A stretch of 64,000 nucleotides of DNA from Roseivirga sp. BDSF3-8 (GCF_041449215.1 NZ_JBGNFV010000001.1:62001-126000); one strand, 5' to 3'. Numbered from the stretch's first letter, positions 39,546 through 51,200 are shown. The notes: a model not told the origin generated them from the letters alone. Numbers and translations: made by a program.

Positions 39546-42500
39546 AGCTCTATATAATCCTCCTCATCATCATACTCACTACCGGCAATCATATCTACCA
39601 GGTTATCAGCATTCTTTTTAGAGGTTATGAGTGTGGCGAGTTCTTTAATATTTAATGTTTCGGATAGCTCCTTCAGTGTCAGTTCCACCTCAAATTCGTC
39701 AGAGAGTTGTGTCATCAGCTTTGTGGCCAGTAGAGAGTTTCCACCTGCTTCGAAGTAATTATCCATTATGCCGGCCGGAGCGTATCCGAGTACTGACTCC
39801 CAGTAAACGGCAATCGACTTTTCCATTTCAGTAGCAGGCGCTACGTATACGGTGCTTACAGGTCTTTTTTTATTTATTACCTGCTCGGCACAAGCATTCT
39901 CTACAGCGGCAAATGAGGTATCGTCGTACATTACCTGGATTTTAGAATGCAGGCTTTCACTGCAGGCTGAGAAAAGCTTTTGGATGCCTTCTATATATTG
40001 TTTGTGCAATTCATCCATGGCTTCCAGCAGCTCTGGAGAAATCTTTTCATTTTCTAGATGCACTTCCACCGACGTCTTCAACCTATTACTTAGGTACCGG
40101 CTCTGATTTTGATGATAGGCACTTTTGATTTCTGGAAAATCCCTGTACTGTACATTAAGTAAAGGTTTCCAAAAGTATTGCTTTGAGAAATAATAGCCGG
40201 GAAGTGAGATCTTTCTACCGGGGTGGCTGCCGGGTTTTTCTGATGGGCTGCCTTTCGCGTATAGTTGAGCTCTCCCCTTTTGAAGGTTAAGTACCGAAGC
40301 CTCAAGGTTATCAGTCCTCGGCATCAGGTTTACCGTATCGGCCTCTTCGTTTAAAATTGCTTTTACGAAAGAGGAAAGTCCGTTTCCTGGGCCTACTTCT
40401 ACAAATACTGGATGAGATACAGTATTTGTAGCTTCTTTAATGGCATCCGCAAACTTTACCGGGTTTGTGATTTGGTCCAACCAGTAGCGAGGCGTGCCCA
40501 GTTCTTGGCTATCGACCGTAGCCCCGGTATAGGTGGATATAATAGTAAACTCAGCCGTATTAAAGGTTGCCTGTTGCAAAACTTCCTCATACTCAGCCAG
40601 AGCAGGCTGCATCATAGCCGTATGATAGGCATGAGAAACCTCCAGCCTTTTATATTTAATACTATTAATATCAAATACCCCGCTTTGCTTCTGTATAGCT
40701 TTTGGCGGCCCTCCAATCACTATACTTTTATCACTATTAATCACGCAAACACTCACCTGGTCTTCCAACAGCGGCGTGAGTTCATCCTGAGACAGACGAA
40801 CGAGCAACATGGTGCCTTCAGCCATTTGCCCCATCAGTCTGCCCCGATGGTAAACAAGTTTAAGTGCCTCCTCTACGGAAAAAATTCCAGCCAGGCAGGC
40901 GGCAACATATTCTCCCAGACTATGGCCGATAAGGGCTGCTGGAACAGTGCCGTAACGCAGCACTGTTTTTGCCAGGCAGTATTCCACCACAAACAGGGCC
41001 ACCTGGGTATTTTCAGTTCTGCCGAGCAGCGTAGCATCCTGAGAGAATACAATTTCTTTAAAGTCAGTGCCGCACAATTCATTCAGGTAGCGGAAGCAAA
41101 AATCCATGTCCTTCCTAAAACCTTCATCTTGATTATACAGCCCCACACCCATACCTGGATACTGGCTTCCCTGTCCCGGAAATAGGAAGACGGGATTGGT
41201 GAACTCACCATTTCCCTCGTATATTTCTTCGTTCAGGCTACCCTCCAGTTGCGAGATCAGTTCCTTGCGGCTGGTGCATACTGTACTGAAACGCTGAGCA
41301 AACATTTGTCTGCCATATAATGTGGTATTCTCTATATCCGCAAGGGATATTTCCGTATGGTGCTTCAGGAAGTCTGCCAGCCGGACCTTTTGTTGCTGCA
41401 GGTTAGCGGCAGTCATAGAGGACAGCCCCACCACATAAGGGCGGTCATCCCGAGCAGTAGTGCTTTCTCGCTGTGGCGGCTGCTCTACGATCACATGCAC
41501 ATTAGTCCCGCCTACCCCCAGGGAACTGATACCTGCCCTACGAATGCCAAAATGGTCAGGCCAGGCAGTATGGGCCTCACTTATGTAAAATGGCGAAGAC
41601 CCAAGGTTTAAGGCTGGGTTTGCTTCGCTAAAGTTAATATTAGGTACAAGTTCCCCGTATTTTACACACAGTGCCGTCTTGATGAGGGAAGCTATGCCTG
41701 CGGCAGCATCCAAATGGCCTATATTACCTTTTACTGACCCGATAGCACAGTACTGAAGCTTATCTGTATGCTCGCGATAAGCCTCACTGAGAGCAGAAAT
41801 TTCTATCGGGTCGCCGATCAGGGTACCGGTGCCATGCGCCTCTATCATTCCAATAGTGTCCGGGCTGATATCTGCCACACTAATAGCTTCCAGGATCATG
41901 TCACGCTGATAGTTTACACTAGGCGTGGTATATCCCTGCTTGTTAGCTCCGTCATTGTTTACAGCTGTACCCTTGATTAGTGCATAGATATTGTCGTTAT
42001 CGGCCAATGCATCCGCAGCTCTTTTGAGCAATACAGTGCCTACACCATCACCCATTATGGTTCCGCTGGCATTCTTATCAAAAGGCCGGCACATACCGTC
42101 TTTAGAGAAAATAGACTCCGGTACATGGACATAACCAAGGGTCTCAGAAGCATTATAGGCCGACCCGCCGGCCAGGGCCATATCACACTCAAAGTTCAAA
42201 AGGCTCTGACAGGCCTGGTGCACGGCCAGCAGGGAAGTAGAGCAGGCAGTCTGCAGACTCATCGCCGGTCCTGTAAGGTTCAGTTTATACGATATCCAGG
42301 TAGCAAGAAAATCCTTGTCATTTAAAATCCTGTAAAGAAGTGGATCTATTTGCTCACCTAAAGCATTGGTATCCAGAATTTCAATAAGGTAAGAGTTGGT
42401 AGACATACCGCAAAAGTTCCCAACGGCTACATCCAACCTGTTAAGGTCATACCCTGCATCCTCTATTGCATGGTAGCTGGCCTGGAGAAGTAACCTGATC

Positions 42501-42775
42501 TGCGGATCCAGCAGGGTAGCTTCAGTTTTTGAAAGCCTGAAGAAGTCACCATCAAAGTACCTGCCGTTTTCCAATACAGAACTGGCGTTGACAAACCTTT
42601 TGTGATTGTATACAGATTCAGGCATGCCTGAAGCAGCTATTTTCTCCTCACTCGCCTTCTCTACACTATTGACCCCATTGACAAGGTTTTGCCAGTATTC
42701 TGAAATATTGCCTGCTTTAGGAAATCTTCCTGCCATGCCAATGATGGCAATATCATTATCTGAAACTCCTTGCAT
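39542..42775 (-). CDS. Type I polyketide synthase, KS-AT-ACP
   Basis: A 1,077-residue modular polyketide synthase that adds one extender unit to the chain from the glycine module. The ketosynthase (about 5-430) has the active Cys in TACSTSL near 177, plus EAHGTGT and KGNIGHL. The acyltransferase (about 535-830) has GQGSQYPGMG and GHSLGEY near 620; the specificity motif reads HAYH, closest to malonyl-type HAFH. An ACP with GGNSL near residue 1011 closes the module. No ketoreductase, dehydratase or enoylreductase is present, so the beta-keto group should remain unless altered in trans. There is no TubC docking domain at its N-terminus, unlike the neighbouring NRPSs. The C-terminus is acidic and ends in EDYIEL, fitting docking to the six-module NRPS. 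It starts 4 bp after the stop of the glycine-module gene and shares ATGA with the next gene. Confidence 0.95.
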   Translation of the reverse strand: MQGVSDNDIAIIGMAGRFPKAGNISEYWQNLVNGVNSVEKASEEKIAASGMPESVYNHKRFVNASSVLENGRYFDGDFFRLSKTEATLLDPQIRLLLQASYHAIEDAGYDLNRLDVAVGNFCGMSTNSYLIEILDTNALGEQIDPLLYRILNDKDFLATWISYKLNLTGPAMSLQTACSTSLLAVHQACQSLLNFECDMALAGGSAYNASETLGYVHVPESIFSKDGMCRPFDKNASGTIMGDGVGTVLLKRAADALADNDNIYALIKGTAVNNDGANKQGYTTPSVNYQRDMILEAISVADISPDTIGMIEAHGTGTLIGDPIEISALSEAYREHTDKLQYCAIGSVKGNIGHLDAAAGIASLIKTALCVKYGELVPNINFSEANPALNLGSSPFYISEAHTAWPDHFGIRRAGISSLGVGGTNVHVIVEQPPQRESTTARDDRPYVVGLSSMTAANLQQQKVRLADFLKHHTEISLADIENTTLYGRQMFAQRFSTVCTSRKELISQLEGSLNEEIYEGNGEFTNPVFLFPGQGSQYPGMGVGLYNQDEGFRKDMDFCFRYLNELCGTDFKEIVFSQDATLLGRTENTQVALFVVEYCLAKTVLRYGTVPAALIGHSLGEYVAACLAGIFSVEEALKLVYHRGRLMGQMAEGTMLLVRLSQDELTPLLEDQVSVCVINSDKSIVIGGPPKAIQKQSGVFDINSIKYKRLEVSHAYHTAMMQPALAEYEEVLQQATFNTAEFTIISTYTGATVDSQELGTPRYWLDQITNPVKFADAIKEATNTVSHPVFVEVGPGNGLSSFVKAILNEEADTVNLMPRTDNLEASVLNLQKGRAQLYAKGSPSEKPGSHPGRKISLPGYYFSKQYFWKPLLNVQYRDFPEIKSAYHQNQSRYLSNRLKTSVEVHLENEKISPELLEAMDELHKQYIEGIQKLFSACSESLHSKIQVMYDDTSFAAVENACAEQVINKKRPVSTVYVAPATEMEKSIAVYWESVLGYAPAGIMDNYFEAGGNSLLATKLMTQLSDEFEVELTLKELSETLNIKELATLITSKKNADNLVDMIAGSEYDDEEDYIEL

Positions 42776-42779
42776 CTGA

Positions 42780-45700
42780 TTACTTCATTTTATTTATACG
42801 CCTGTTCCTCCTGGCGGCCCCTTTATCCTTAGCCTTACTGGCACTCTTTGCAGTGCTGCCACCGGCATTCTGTATCAGCTTAGCCTGCTGGGCTATAGTA
42901 GGGTTCCTGAACAGTTCGATAAGGGAGAAGGTCTTATCAAATTTCTTTTGCATTTTCTCGTGCAGCCGGACGATCTCTATAGAATTGCCACCTGCTTCAA
43001 AAATGCTTACGTGATAAGGGATACTATCTTTCTTGAGTACTTCACACCACAGGGCGTAGATGTCCTGCTCGGTTTGGTTCGCCAGTTTTACCTTCTGTGC
43101 CGGTTGGGTTTCCGTGGACTTTGTCGCCTTAAGTTTCACCATATCAACCTTTCCATTTTCCATAAGCGGAATAGCGGGCACAAAGTTGATATCTTTGGGG
43201 ACCATGTATTCAGGCAGTGCAGATTTCAGATACTCACGAATAGCATTTTCATTCGCCTGCGCTTGTATATTATATAATGCCCCGTTATTAGGCATTACAC
43301 CATATGCATTATTAGTAGCATATAGCATATAGGTATTTTCTTCCCTTGGTACATCTGCATCGCTCAGCACCAAGTCCTCGACGTTTACTTCATAGCCATG
43401 TTCTCGAAGCTTTTTTGTTATTATACCCAAGTTTTTATCACCATCTACTTCCAGGGCCATATGCCGGATCATAGACCAGTGTTCAGACCGGATACCTTCC
43501 AGTACCAGGCACTCACTCTTCTCCACATCCACCTTTAGCAGGTCTACGGTCCTGATGCCCATCTCGTCTATTACGTCTGAAATAGTGGTAAGCTTACAGT
43601 CTACTTCTTCTGCAGCGTAGATAGATGAGAGGTATTGCTCCATTTCTTTAGTAAGCCCCTTGTTTTCTTCTACCCTTTCGTACAGTGCCTGTCTGCCGGC
43701 ATACTCTTCGTCTGACAGTTGTTCTTTACCATCATCAAGCTTCTTCTGGTCGTTGGCGATGTACTGCCTGACCGCATCCACTATCTGTTCCTGGTCGGCA
43801 AATCTTCCAGACATACCGGCCATTTCAGGATAATAATAAAAGGTAGCATTTTCCTTCTTATCGGATACCCCGTAGTTCAGTACGCGCCCTTTAATCTGAT
43901 GGTGTTCGAAGTTCTTCTTCAGAGCGCTGAAAATCTGAGGTATGGGCTCGAAAGCTACCACGGTGGCAGAGGGCTGCCTTCTGCTGACATCGATACTAAA
44001 TGTACCGATGTTAGACCCCACATCCATTACGAGGCCATCTTCAGGTACGGAAATACCATGCTTGAAGTAGATACCATCTTCGATGATTTCTTTGTAAAGC
44101 ATACCTAACTGCCGGTCGGACTGATGGTAGATAGTGCTGCCATCAGGAAAATAGAATGGTCTGGCCTGCTTTTCGAAGGGTAGCTCTGTATAGTTGCCGT
44201 GTACGACTGCCTCTTTTACCACATAGGCAGAAAGAAAAGTGGTGTTATTACTGATTGCAGGTACCACTTTACAGTTTTTAACACCGGGCACCTTACCAAT
44301 TGTCTTTTCTATGTCTTCAAGTTCCACCCGGTAACCATTGACTTTTACCTGGTTATCCTTCCTGCTCACATAGTCAAAAGTACCATCACCGTTATATTTC
44401 ATCAGGTCTCCAGTGCGGTAAAACCTTTTTTTACCAAAGTAAGGATGGTCAATTACGGCATAGGCATTATGAGTAAGCTTTTCATTATTATAATACCCTT
44501 TGGTAACGCCTTCGCCACCGATATACAGTTCGCCTACTACACCAACCGGAACAGCTTGTCCATATGTATTAAGCAATAGCAGGTCAGTATTAATTACAGG
44601 GCCACCTATACGGATATCCCCGGGGCGGACTTCCCTCCAGGCCGACCATACGGTAGTTTCCGTAGGGCCATACATATTATAAACCTTGCATTCAGCGATA
44701 GAAGCAACTTCTTCCACAACTGTTTCATTAAGTGCTTCTCCCCCAATGAACCAGTGTTTTACAGAGGTCAGTTTTTTACCGGGTGTCTGTTTGTACAGAT
44801 CCATCGTCAGTTTTGACTGAGACGGTGTCATCTGTACATGCGTGATGCTGTATTCGTCTATCAGATCCAGCTCGGTTTTCTGATTGTCGATATTAAGCAT
44901 TTCGGCAAATGCTGAACCCGATTCGAATAGCTCCCTGGTCTCTACAATCTTGCCCAGGTTTTCCAGAACCTTGGGTACTTCCACGCCAAAGTCGACCAGG
45001 CAGGCCAGTTCGGTAACGCCTATCTCACTCACAGCCTGCAGCATTCCCTGCACTGACTCAGGTGAACCAAACAAGGTATTTTCGCGACTGAATTTTTGGA
45101 AAGCCAGATCAATCAGTTCCTCCGCCTGGGTATTTACGTCCAGCCCTAATTCATTTGCCAAAGGCTCCATCAGTTTAATAGAAGATCCCAGGTATTCTTT
45201 AAAGGGCTTCTCGCTGATGCCGAGTGCCAATTGTTCTGTTTCGTCAATGTAGGTATGGAGCATCAGAGTTATGACCTTGTCCTCAGCCTTGTGTCCACTT
45301 TCATTAAGGGCCTGGTGATACACCTTTATGTTCTCTTCCAGGCGTTCCAGTGACTGCCCCAGCATGTGGGTCAGAACATTAGCCCCAATTTCACCGGCAT
45401 ACTTAAAGGTATCAGGGTTTCCGGCGGCCGTGATCCACAGCGGCAATTCATTCTGTACGGGCCTTGGCCTGATCCTGATCTCAAAGTCTTTACCGATACC
45501 GTTTTTACGCAAAATACCTTCACCTTTCCATAATTTTTTCAGAACTTCGATCTTATCCCGCATCTCTTCGCGGCGGTCATGGTAGTGTTCATTATTCAGT
45601 ACAAAGTCATCTGGCTGCCAGCCTGATGCGATACTCATACCTATCCGGCCCTTGCTAAGGTTATCTACCAGCGACCAGTCTTCTGCCAACTTTACAGGAT

Positions 45701-48233
45701 CATGCAGGGGAAGCACTACACTCCCTGACCGCAACTGAAGGTTCTTGGTAATGAGAGATAGTGCAGAACTTATGACAGAAGGGTTTGGAAAAGCACCTCC
45801 GAATTCACCAAAGTGACGTTCAGGTGTCCATATGGCCGTAAAACCATGGGCATCGGCATATTTTGCCGTGTCAAGCAAGAGGTCGTATTTCTGTTCATGG
45901 CTTTTGTCTGCCCCAAAAAACATCACACTAAAATCCAGCCTGGCTGCTGGTTTCAGCTTTTCCGGAGGAAGCAATTTGAATGGATTCGTCTGCTGCAGCA
46001 CAATGGTTTGGCCACGTGAAATTGTCCAGATGAGCTCCAGCACAGATATATCGAAGTTCACACTGGTCTGCGCCAGCCAGCGCTGATGATCCCCGGTACC
46101 AAAAGAGACATCAAACCCTTTCAGCAGGTTTTTCAGGTTGCCATGTGTTACTTCTATTCCTTTAGGTCTGCCTGTAGATCCGGAGGTAAAAATAATGTAA
46201 GCAACATTATCGTCTCCATAAGAAGCCACCCGTAATTTATTACCAGAGGGGCTTTCTGGTAGTAGATCAAGGCACACAATATAATTTGCGGGTACCCTAC
46301 TAAGATACTGGTTGCGTAATGGACTTAGTGTGACGACGCATTTAGGGTCCGCATCATCCAGGATCTGCCCAATTCTGTCTTTCGGGTATACAGGATCGAG
46401 GGGGATGTAGGTAGCCCCTATTTTAAAGCAGGCAAAGATAGCCGCTACTAAAGCCTCATTACGAAGCAGGCAAAGGCCTACCTTGTCGCCGCTCGCTACT
46501 CCCTGGGCCAGCAACGCCTCGGCAATAGCATCCACCCTCTTTCCGAGGGCTTCATAGGTACAGGGAACATCATTACATATTACTGCCTGCCGCTGCGGTT
46601 TTTCTTCTGTATTTGTAATAAAGGATGCGATAGCCCCGTCTTTGGCTTCGAGCGATACAGTATCTCCTTTGAGAGAAGCATACAAGGATTCTTTTTCATC
46701 CCCTACCATATTTACTTCGAAAATATTTTTATCCGGGTGGGCCACTAATGATGATAAAAGGGTGTTAAAATCACCGGCGAGGCGTGCTATAGTATCTTCT
46801 TTAAAAAGGTCGGTATTGTATTCCCAGGTTAGGTCCATACCTTCGGATCTTTGAATCACATCCAGACTCAGATCATACCTTGCACTTTTGCTTTCCGAGT
46901 AGTCCGCTTTTTCCATGACCAGGCCGGGCATAGCCAGTTCCCCCTCCTGGGTGTTATGAAGGGTAAGCAGCACCTGGAAAAGAGGACTATGGCTTAGGCT
47001 TCTCTTTATATCCAGGGACTCTATTACTTTTTCAAAAGGCATTTGCTGATGCTCATAAGCACCTTCCAACACCTCTTTGCTTTGCCGGATCAGGCCTTTA
47101 AGACTGGGGGCTTTGGACAGATCGGTACGTAGCACCAGGATGTTCATGAAAAAGCCTACCAGGTTAGCCGTCTCTGCCTGACTTCTGTTTGCTACAGGGC
47201 TGCCTACTACTATATCAGTCTCATTACTGTAGCGTGACAGCAAACTACTGAATGCCGAATGAAGTCCCATGAACAGTGAGGCAGATTCTTCCCTGCATAT
47301 TTTTGTCAGTGCAGATACGACACCCTTTTCTAGCTGCGAGCGATGCACATCACCTTTAAAGCTTTGTGTATTGGGGCGGGCATAGTCCAGCGGTAAGCTG
47401 TGCAGTACGGGGAGGTCGGATAACTGCCCCTTCCAATACTTTTTGTGCTTTTCCAGCACGTCGCCAGCCATGTAATCTCTTTGCCAGCGGGCATAGTCGG
47501 CATACTGCAACTCCAGTTTCGGCAGAGGGTTGCCCTCACCTTTCATGTAGCTGCTGTACAAGACGCTGAACTCATTAATGAGGATGCCTATAGACCAGCC
47601 ATCAGATGCAATGTGATGCATGGTTACAACAAGGATGTGCTCTTCCGCCTGTAGTTTTATCAGGCGTACACTAAGCAGTAAGTCGCCGGACAGGTCAAAT
47701 CTCTTCTGTGCTTCCTCCCGTACTTTTTCCTGAATCAGCCGGGTAACATCAGGTTCGGCGGCATCTATTTCGTCAGTTCTTGCCTGGAAAGAATCTACTG
47801 ATTGTATAGTCTGAACCGGATTACCAGAGTCATCTGTGGAAAATACGCTTCTAAGGCTTTCATGCCGTTGCAGTATGGTACGGAAGGTCTTATTAAGGGC
47901 ATCATAATCAAGCTTTCCTTTAAGTTTCAGCGTGGAAGTAAGATTGTAATGTTGGCTTCCGTTGTTAATCCTGTCCAGTAGCCACAGGCTTTGCTGAGAG
48001 AATGACAGGGTTTTATTATCTCCGTTATCAGCCCTTTTTATAAGCGGAAGTTCCTGGTCCCGGGATTGCAATAATCCGATAATGGCTTCCTTGTTCGCCT
48101 TCAGAAATTGCTTGTCCTCATCTGTCAGTACCTTCAAATCTCCCTTGACCCGGAGCTTTTCATCAGAAACTTCAAAGCGTATACCTGCCCTTATAATCTG
48201 GGTAAGTCTGTTCTTTATGGTTAAATCTCCCAT
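42780..48233 (-). CDS. One-module NRPS: docking-C-A(luciferase-like monooxygenase + FkbM methyltransferase)-T
   Basis: A 1,817-residue module: TubC-type docking domain, condensation domain (HHIASDG near 206), an adenylation domain split twice, and a carrier domain (GGNSI near 1750). A3 TSGSTGRPKG is near 686 and A4 FDISVLE near 728. A flavin-dependent luciferase-like monooxygenase of the MupA/Atu3671 type fills about 760-1105 (ERHFGEFGG, SGWQPDD). A5 NMYGPTE is near 1190 and A8 near 1298. An FkbM-type methyltransferase fills about 1350-1645, with the SAM site DVGSNIGTFS near 1404 and LLKVDVEKSE further on. A9 and A10 (MENGKVD) follow. The code read across the insertions is DILQFGMVWK, nearest to Gly DILQLGLIWK. 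The expected chemistry is glycine loading, alpha-hydroxylation and O-methylation (inference). The start overlaps the upstream stop by 13 bp. The C-terminus is basic (RRNRRINKMK), unlike the other NRPS tails, and the next protein is a PKS. Confidence 0.95.
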   Translation of the reverse strand: MGDLTIKNRLTQIIRAGIRFEVSDEKLRVKGDLKVLTDEDKQFLKANKEAIIGLLQSRDQELPLIKRADNGDNKTLSFSQQSLWLLDRINNGSQHYNLTSTLKLKGKLDYDALNKTFRTILQRHESLRSVFSTDDSGNPVQTIQSVDSFQARTDEIDAAEPDVTRLIQEKVREEAQKRFDLSGDLLLSVRLIKLQAEEHILVVTMHHIASDGWSIGILINEFSVLYSSYMKGEGNPLPKLELQYADYARWQRDYMAGDVLEKHKKYWKGQLSDLPVLHSLPLDYARPNTQSFKGDVHRSQLEKGVVSALTKICREESASLFMGLHSAFSSLLSRYSNETDIVVGSPVANRSQAETANLVGFFMNILVLRTDLSKAPSLKGLIRQSKEVLEGAYEHQQMPFEKVIESLDIKRSLSHSPLFQVLLTLHNTQEGELAMPGLVMEKADYSESKSARYDLSLDVIQRSEGMDLTWEYNTDLFKEDTIARLAGDFNTLLSSLVAHPDKNIFEVNMVGDEKESLYASLKGDTVSLEAKDGAIASFITNTEEKPQRQAVICNDVPCTYEALGKRVDAIAEALLAQGVASGDKVGLCLLRNEALVAAIFACFKIGATYIPLDPVYPKDRIGQILDDADPKCVVTLSPLRNQYLSRVPANYIVCLDLLPESPSGNKLRVASYGDDNVAYIIFTSGSTGRPKGIEVTHGNLKNLLKGFDVSFGTGDHQRWLAQTSVNFDISVLELIWTISRGQTIVLQQTNPFKLLPPEKLKPAARLDFSVMFFGADKSHEQKYDLLLDTAKYADAHGFTAIWTPERHFGEFGGAFPNPSVISSALSLITKNLQLRSGSVVLPLHDPVKLAEDWSLVDNLSKGRIGMSIASGWQPDDFVLNNEHYHDRREEMRDKIEVLKKLWKGEGILRKNGIGKDFEIRIRPRPVQNELPLWITAAGNPDTFKYAGEIGANVLTHMLGQSLERLEENIKVYHQALNESGHKAEDKVITLMLHTYIDETEQLALGISEKPFKEYLGSSIKLMEPLANELGLDVNTQAEELIDLAFQKFSRENTLFGSPESVQGMLQAVSEIGVTELACLVDFGVEVPKVLENLGKIVETRELFESGSAFAEMLNIDNQKTELDLIDEYSITHVQMTPSQSKLTMDLYKQTPGKKLTSVKHWFIGGEALNETVVEEVASIAECKVYNMYGPTETTVWSAWREVRPGDIRIGGPVINTDLLLLNTYGQAVPVGVVGELYIGGEGVTKGYYNNEKLTHNAYAVIDHPYFGKKRFYRTGDLMKYNGDGTFDYVSRKDNQVKVNGYRVELEDIEKTIGKVPGVKNCKVVPAISNNTTFLSAYVVKEAVVHGNYTELPFEKQARPFYFPDGSTIYHQSDRQLGMLYKEIIEDGIYFKHGISVPEDGLVMDVGSNIGTFSIDVSRRQPSATVVAFEPIPQIFSALKKNFEHHQIKGRVLNYGVSDKKENATFYYYPEMAGMSGRFADQEQIVDAVRQYIANDQKKLDDGKEQLSDEEYAGRQALYERVEENKGLTKEMEQYLSSIYAAEEVDCKLTTISDVIDEMGIRTVDLLKVDVEKSECLVLEGIRSEHWSMIRHMALEVDGDKNLGIITKKLREHGYEVNVEDLVLSDADVPREENTYMLYATNNAYGVMPNNGALYNIQAQANENAIREYLKSALPEYMVPKDINFVPAIPLMENGKVDMVKLKATKSTETQPAQKVKLANQTEQDIYALWCEVLKKDSIPYHVSIFEAGGNSIEIVRLHEKMQKKFDKTFSLIELFRNPTIAQQAKLIQNAGGSTAKSASKAKDKGAARRNRRINKMK

Positions 48234-51200
48234 ACTTCCGTATTTTGGCTCTCTTCTGCTGATTCTACCTTACTCTCACTTCCAGTTATGACTTCATTAA
48301 AAGCCACTTCATTTTCTATTAGCTGAGCTAACGTACTTATATTTCTGGCAGCAAAAACGTGTTTAATTTCCAGTTTGATGTCAAAAATGGCGTTGATCTC
48401 ATACAGCATTCTGGTTATATGTAACGAGTGTCCGCCCAGTTCAAAGAAGTCGTCCATTACTCCGACTTTATCTACCTGCAGCACCTTCTTCCACATCTCT
48501 GCCAAAGTGGTTTCTATAGAGGTAGACGGAGCGATATATTCGTTCACAAGTAAATCATCCTGTGTGATTTCAGGTAGTGCTTTTCTGTCCACCTTGCCAT
48601 TAGCAGTTACAGGTATAGTATCGACTTTCACGTAGTATGCGGGGACCATATAGCCGGGTAGGCTGGCGGCCAGCCTAGTCTTCAGTGCTGTTTTGTCCAG
48701 TTGGTCAGTAGACACTATGTAGGCGGCAAGGTTATGTCCCGCTTCTTCTTTATGCACAGTTACCACCACTTTACTTACTGCAGATTCAAGGGATATAATA
48801 TGCTCAATCTCGCCTAGTTCTATGCGATGTCCTCGTACCTTGACCTGGTCATCTATACGGCCCTGGTACTCCAGTATAGTACCCGGCAGCCAGCGGCACA
48901 GGTCGCCGGTTTTGTACAGTCTTTCCCCAGGATTGAAAGGACTGGCTATAAACTTCTCCCCCGTTAGCTCCTCACGGTTCAGGTAACCACGGGCAAGTCC
49001 ACTGCCCCCAAGATAAAGCTGTCCGCTTACCCCTACCGGCTGAAGCTGCATGGCTTCTGAAAGTACGTAAGCCTGCGTATTGCTCACCGGTCGGCCTATC
49101 GGTACAGTAGTATCGTAGGTGCCATCCAGGCGGTAACTAGTACTGTAGGTCGTGTCTTCCGACGGACCGTACAAATTACGTACCTCTATGCCGGAATCTT
49201 TTAAGTGGTCGGCTATGCTTAGCGGAAAAGGCTCCCCGGCAAGGTTTATCGCCACGATGTTTTGCAAATCCAGACCGGTCTGCAACAGGCTGTGCATTAC
49301 GCTGGGAACGGTATTGATCAAAACCGCCCTGTCTTCGGACAGATGCCCGGCAATGGAAAGGCCGTCCTTCAGTATTCTGACTTTCTTACCGGTAATAAGA
49401 GGGTAGAATAATTCGAACACCGACAGATCAAAGCAATGGGAGGTTACGGCGTAAACCGTCTCGGCGCCTGTCCGGCTAAATTCTTTTACCGCCCAGTGCA
49501 GCAAGGCGACTACATTCCTATGCTCGATCATCACGCCTTTGGGCTGGCCCGTAGAGCCGGAAGTATACAGGACGTAGGCCAGATCGCCGGGACTAATAGT
49601 CTTGCCGGGATGTACTGAAGACGGGGAAGAAGCATGAAAGTCATTCAGAAGGCTCTGGTCTATCGTAAGTTTGCGGTTGCTGTCTGCCTCCATAAAGGCG
49701 ATGCGTGACTCGGGGTAGTTAGGATCGATAGGCACATACGCCGCACCTGTTTTCAGTACGGCCAGCAGGGAAATGAGAAGCCACTCGCTGCGCTCAAGCT
49801 TTACGCCTACCAGGTCTTCGGAAACTAAACCGTACTCAGTAATCAGGTAACGGGCCAGTCGGTTGGACGCTTCGTCCAGTTCCCGGTAGGTCAGAGCACG
49901 CTCTTCGGCTAAAACGGCCACAGCTTCAGGGCTCTTGCCTGCCTGAGCATGGAACAGGCTTAGCAAAGTATCCTCTGCAGGGTAGTCCACCGTAGTGCGG
50001 TTAAACTCATCAAGCAACTGCTGCTCTTCAGACTGGCCCAGGTAATTTATTGTGGCAATCGGCTGTTCAGGGTTTTCTATACCTGCTACCAGAAACCCTT
50101 CCAGATGCATAGCTAACTGCCTGATGAAATCTGCGGAATATATATCGGTATTATATTCCAGGTAGAGGCTCAGGCAGCCTTCCTTTTCCGAAAATATAAG
50201 GCTGATATCGAACTGGCTGACTGTACGGGTATAATCCCTGTAAGGGGTCATGCTGATCTCTCCCTCAGAGATTTCATTTTGTCCTAATAGCCCCTGCTGA
50301 TTCTGTAATACGACTAAAACATCGAATAGCGCCGAACGGCTGGTATCTCTTTGCAGGTCAAGGTGGGCAACTAGTTTATCAAAAGAATACTGCTGGTGTG
50401 CGTAAGCGTCCAGTAATGTTTTCTTCTGAATGTCAAGCAAGCCAGCAAAATTGGCATTTTTATCAAACCTGGTTCTAATGGCGAGCGTATTCAGGAACAG
50501 ACCTACCTGGTTTTCGAGTTCGACATGGTCACGACCGGCCACAGGGGTGCCTATTATGATATCTTCTGTGTTAGTATATCGGCTAAAAAGGCCATTAATG
50601 CCACTCATAAGCAGCATGAACAGGCTGGCTTTCTGCTTGTGGCCGAAATCATGCAGTAGCCTGGTCAACGAACTGCTGAATGAATGGGTATAAGATGAAC
50701 CCTTATAAGTTTTTACTTGAGGACGGGCCTGAAATGAGGGAAGTTCAAGAACGGGTAAATCACCACTAAACTGCTGCGTCCAATATTTCTCAGATTCATT
50801 CAGCTCTGCCTGCCGGGCTTCGCTTAGCAGCCATTCGGAATAGTCTCTGAACTGGATCTGCAGTTCGGGAAGTGCAGGCTGAGCGTCCCGCACCATACCG
50901 GTATAAAGATGCGAAAATTCTTTAACCAGGATCTCCATAGACCACCCGTCACTTATTATATGGTGGATGTTGAACACCATTAAGTATTCGTCTGAGTGGG
51001 TTCTGATCAACGCTACTTTGAAAAGGGGTGCTTGGCTCAACTCAAATGTGTGGCGGTAAATCTTATTAAGCAGAGGAGTCACGCTTTCTTCTGTAGCATA
51101 GTTTTCCCGAAGATCATAATATGCTATATCTGAGTTTATCTCCTCCGTGCCGGAGATATACTGATACAATACTCCTTTTTCCTCTCGGAAAGAGGTGCGC

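Noticed and set aside
40412-41185. A 257-codon plus-strand open frame
   Set aside because: It lies opposite the acyltransferase region of the polyketide synthase, whose motifs are intact; a shadow frame.
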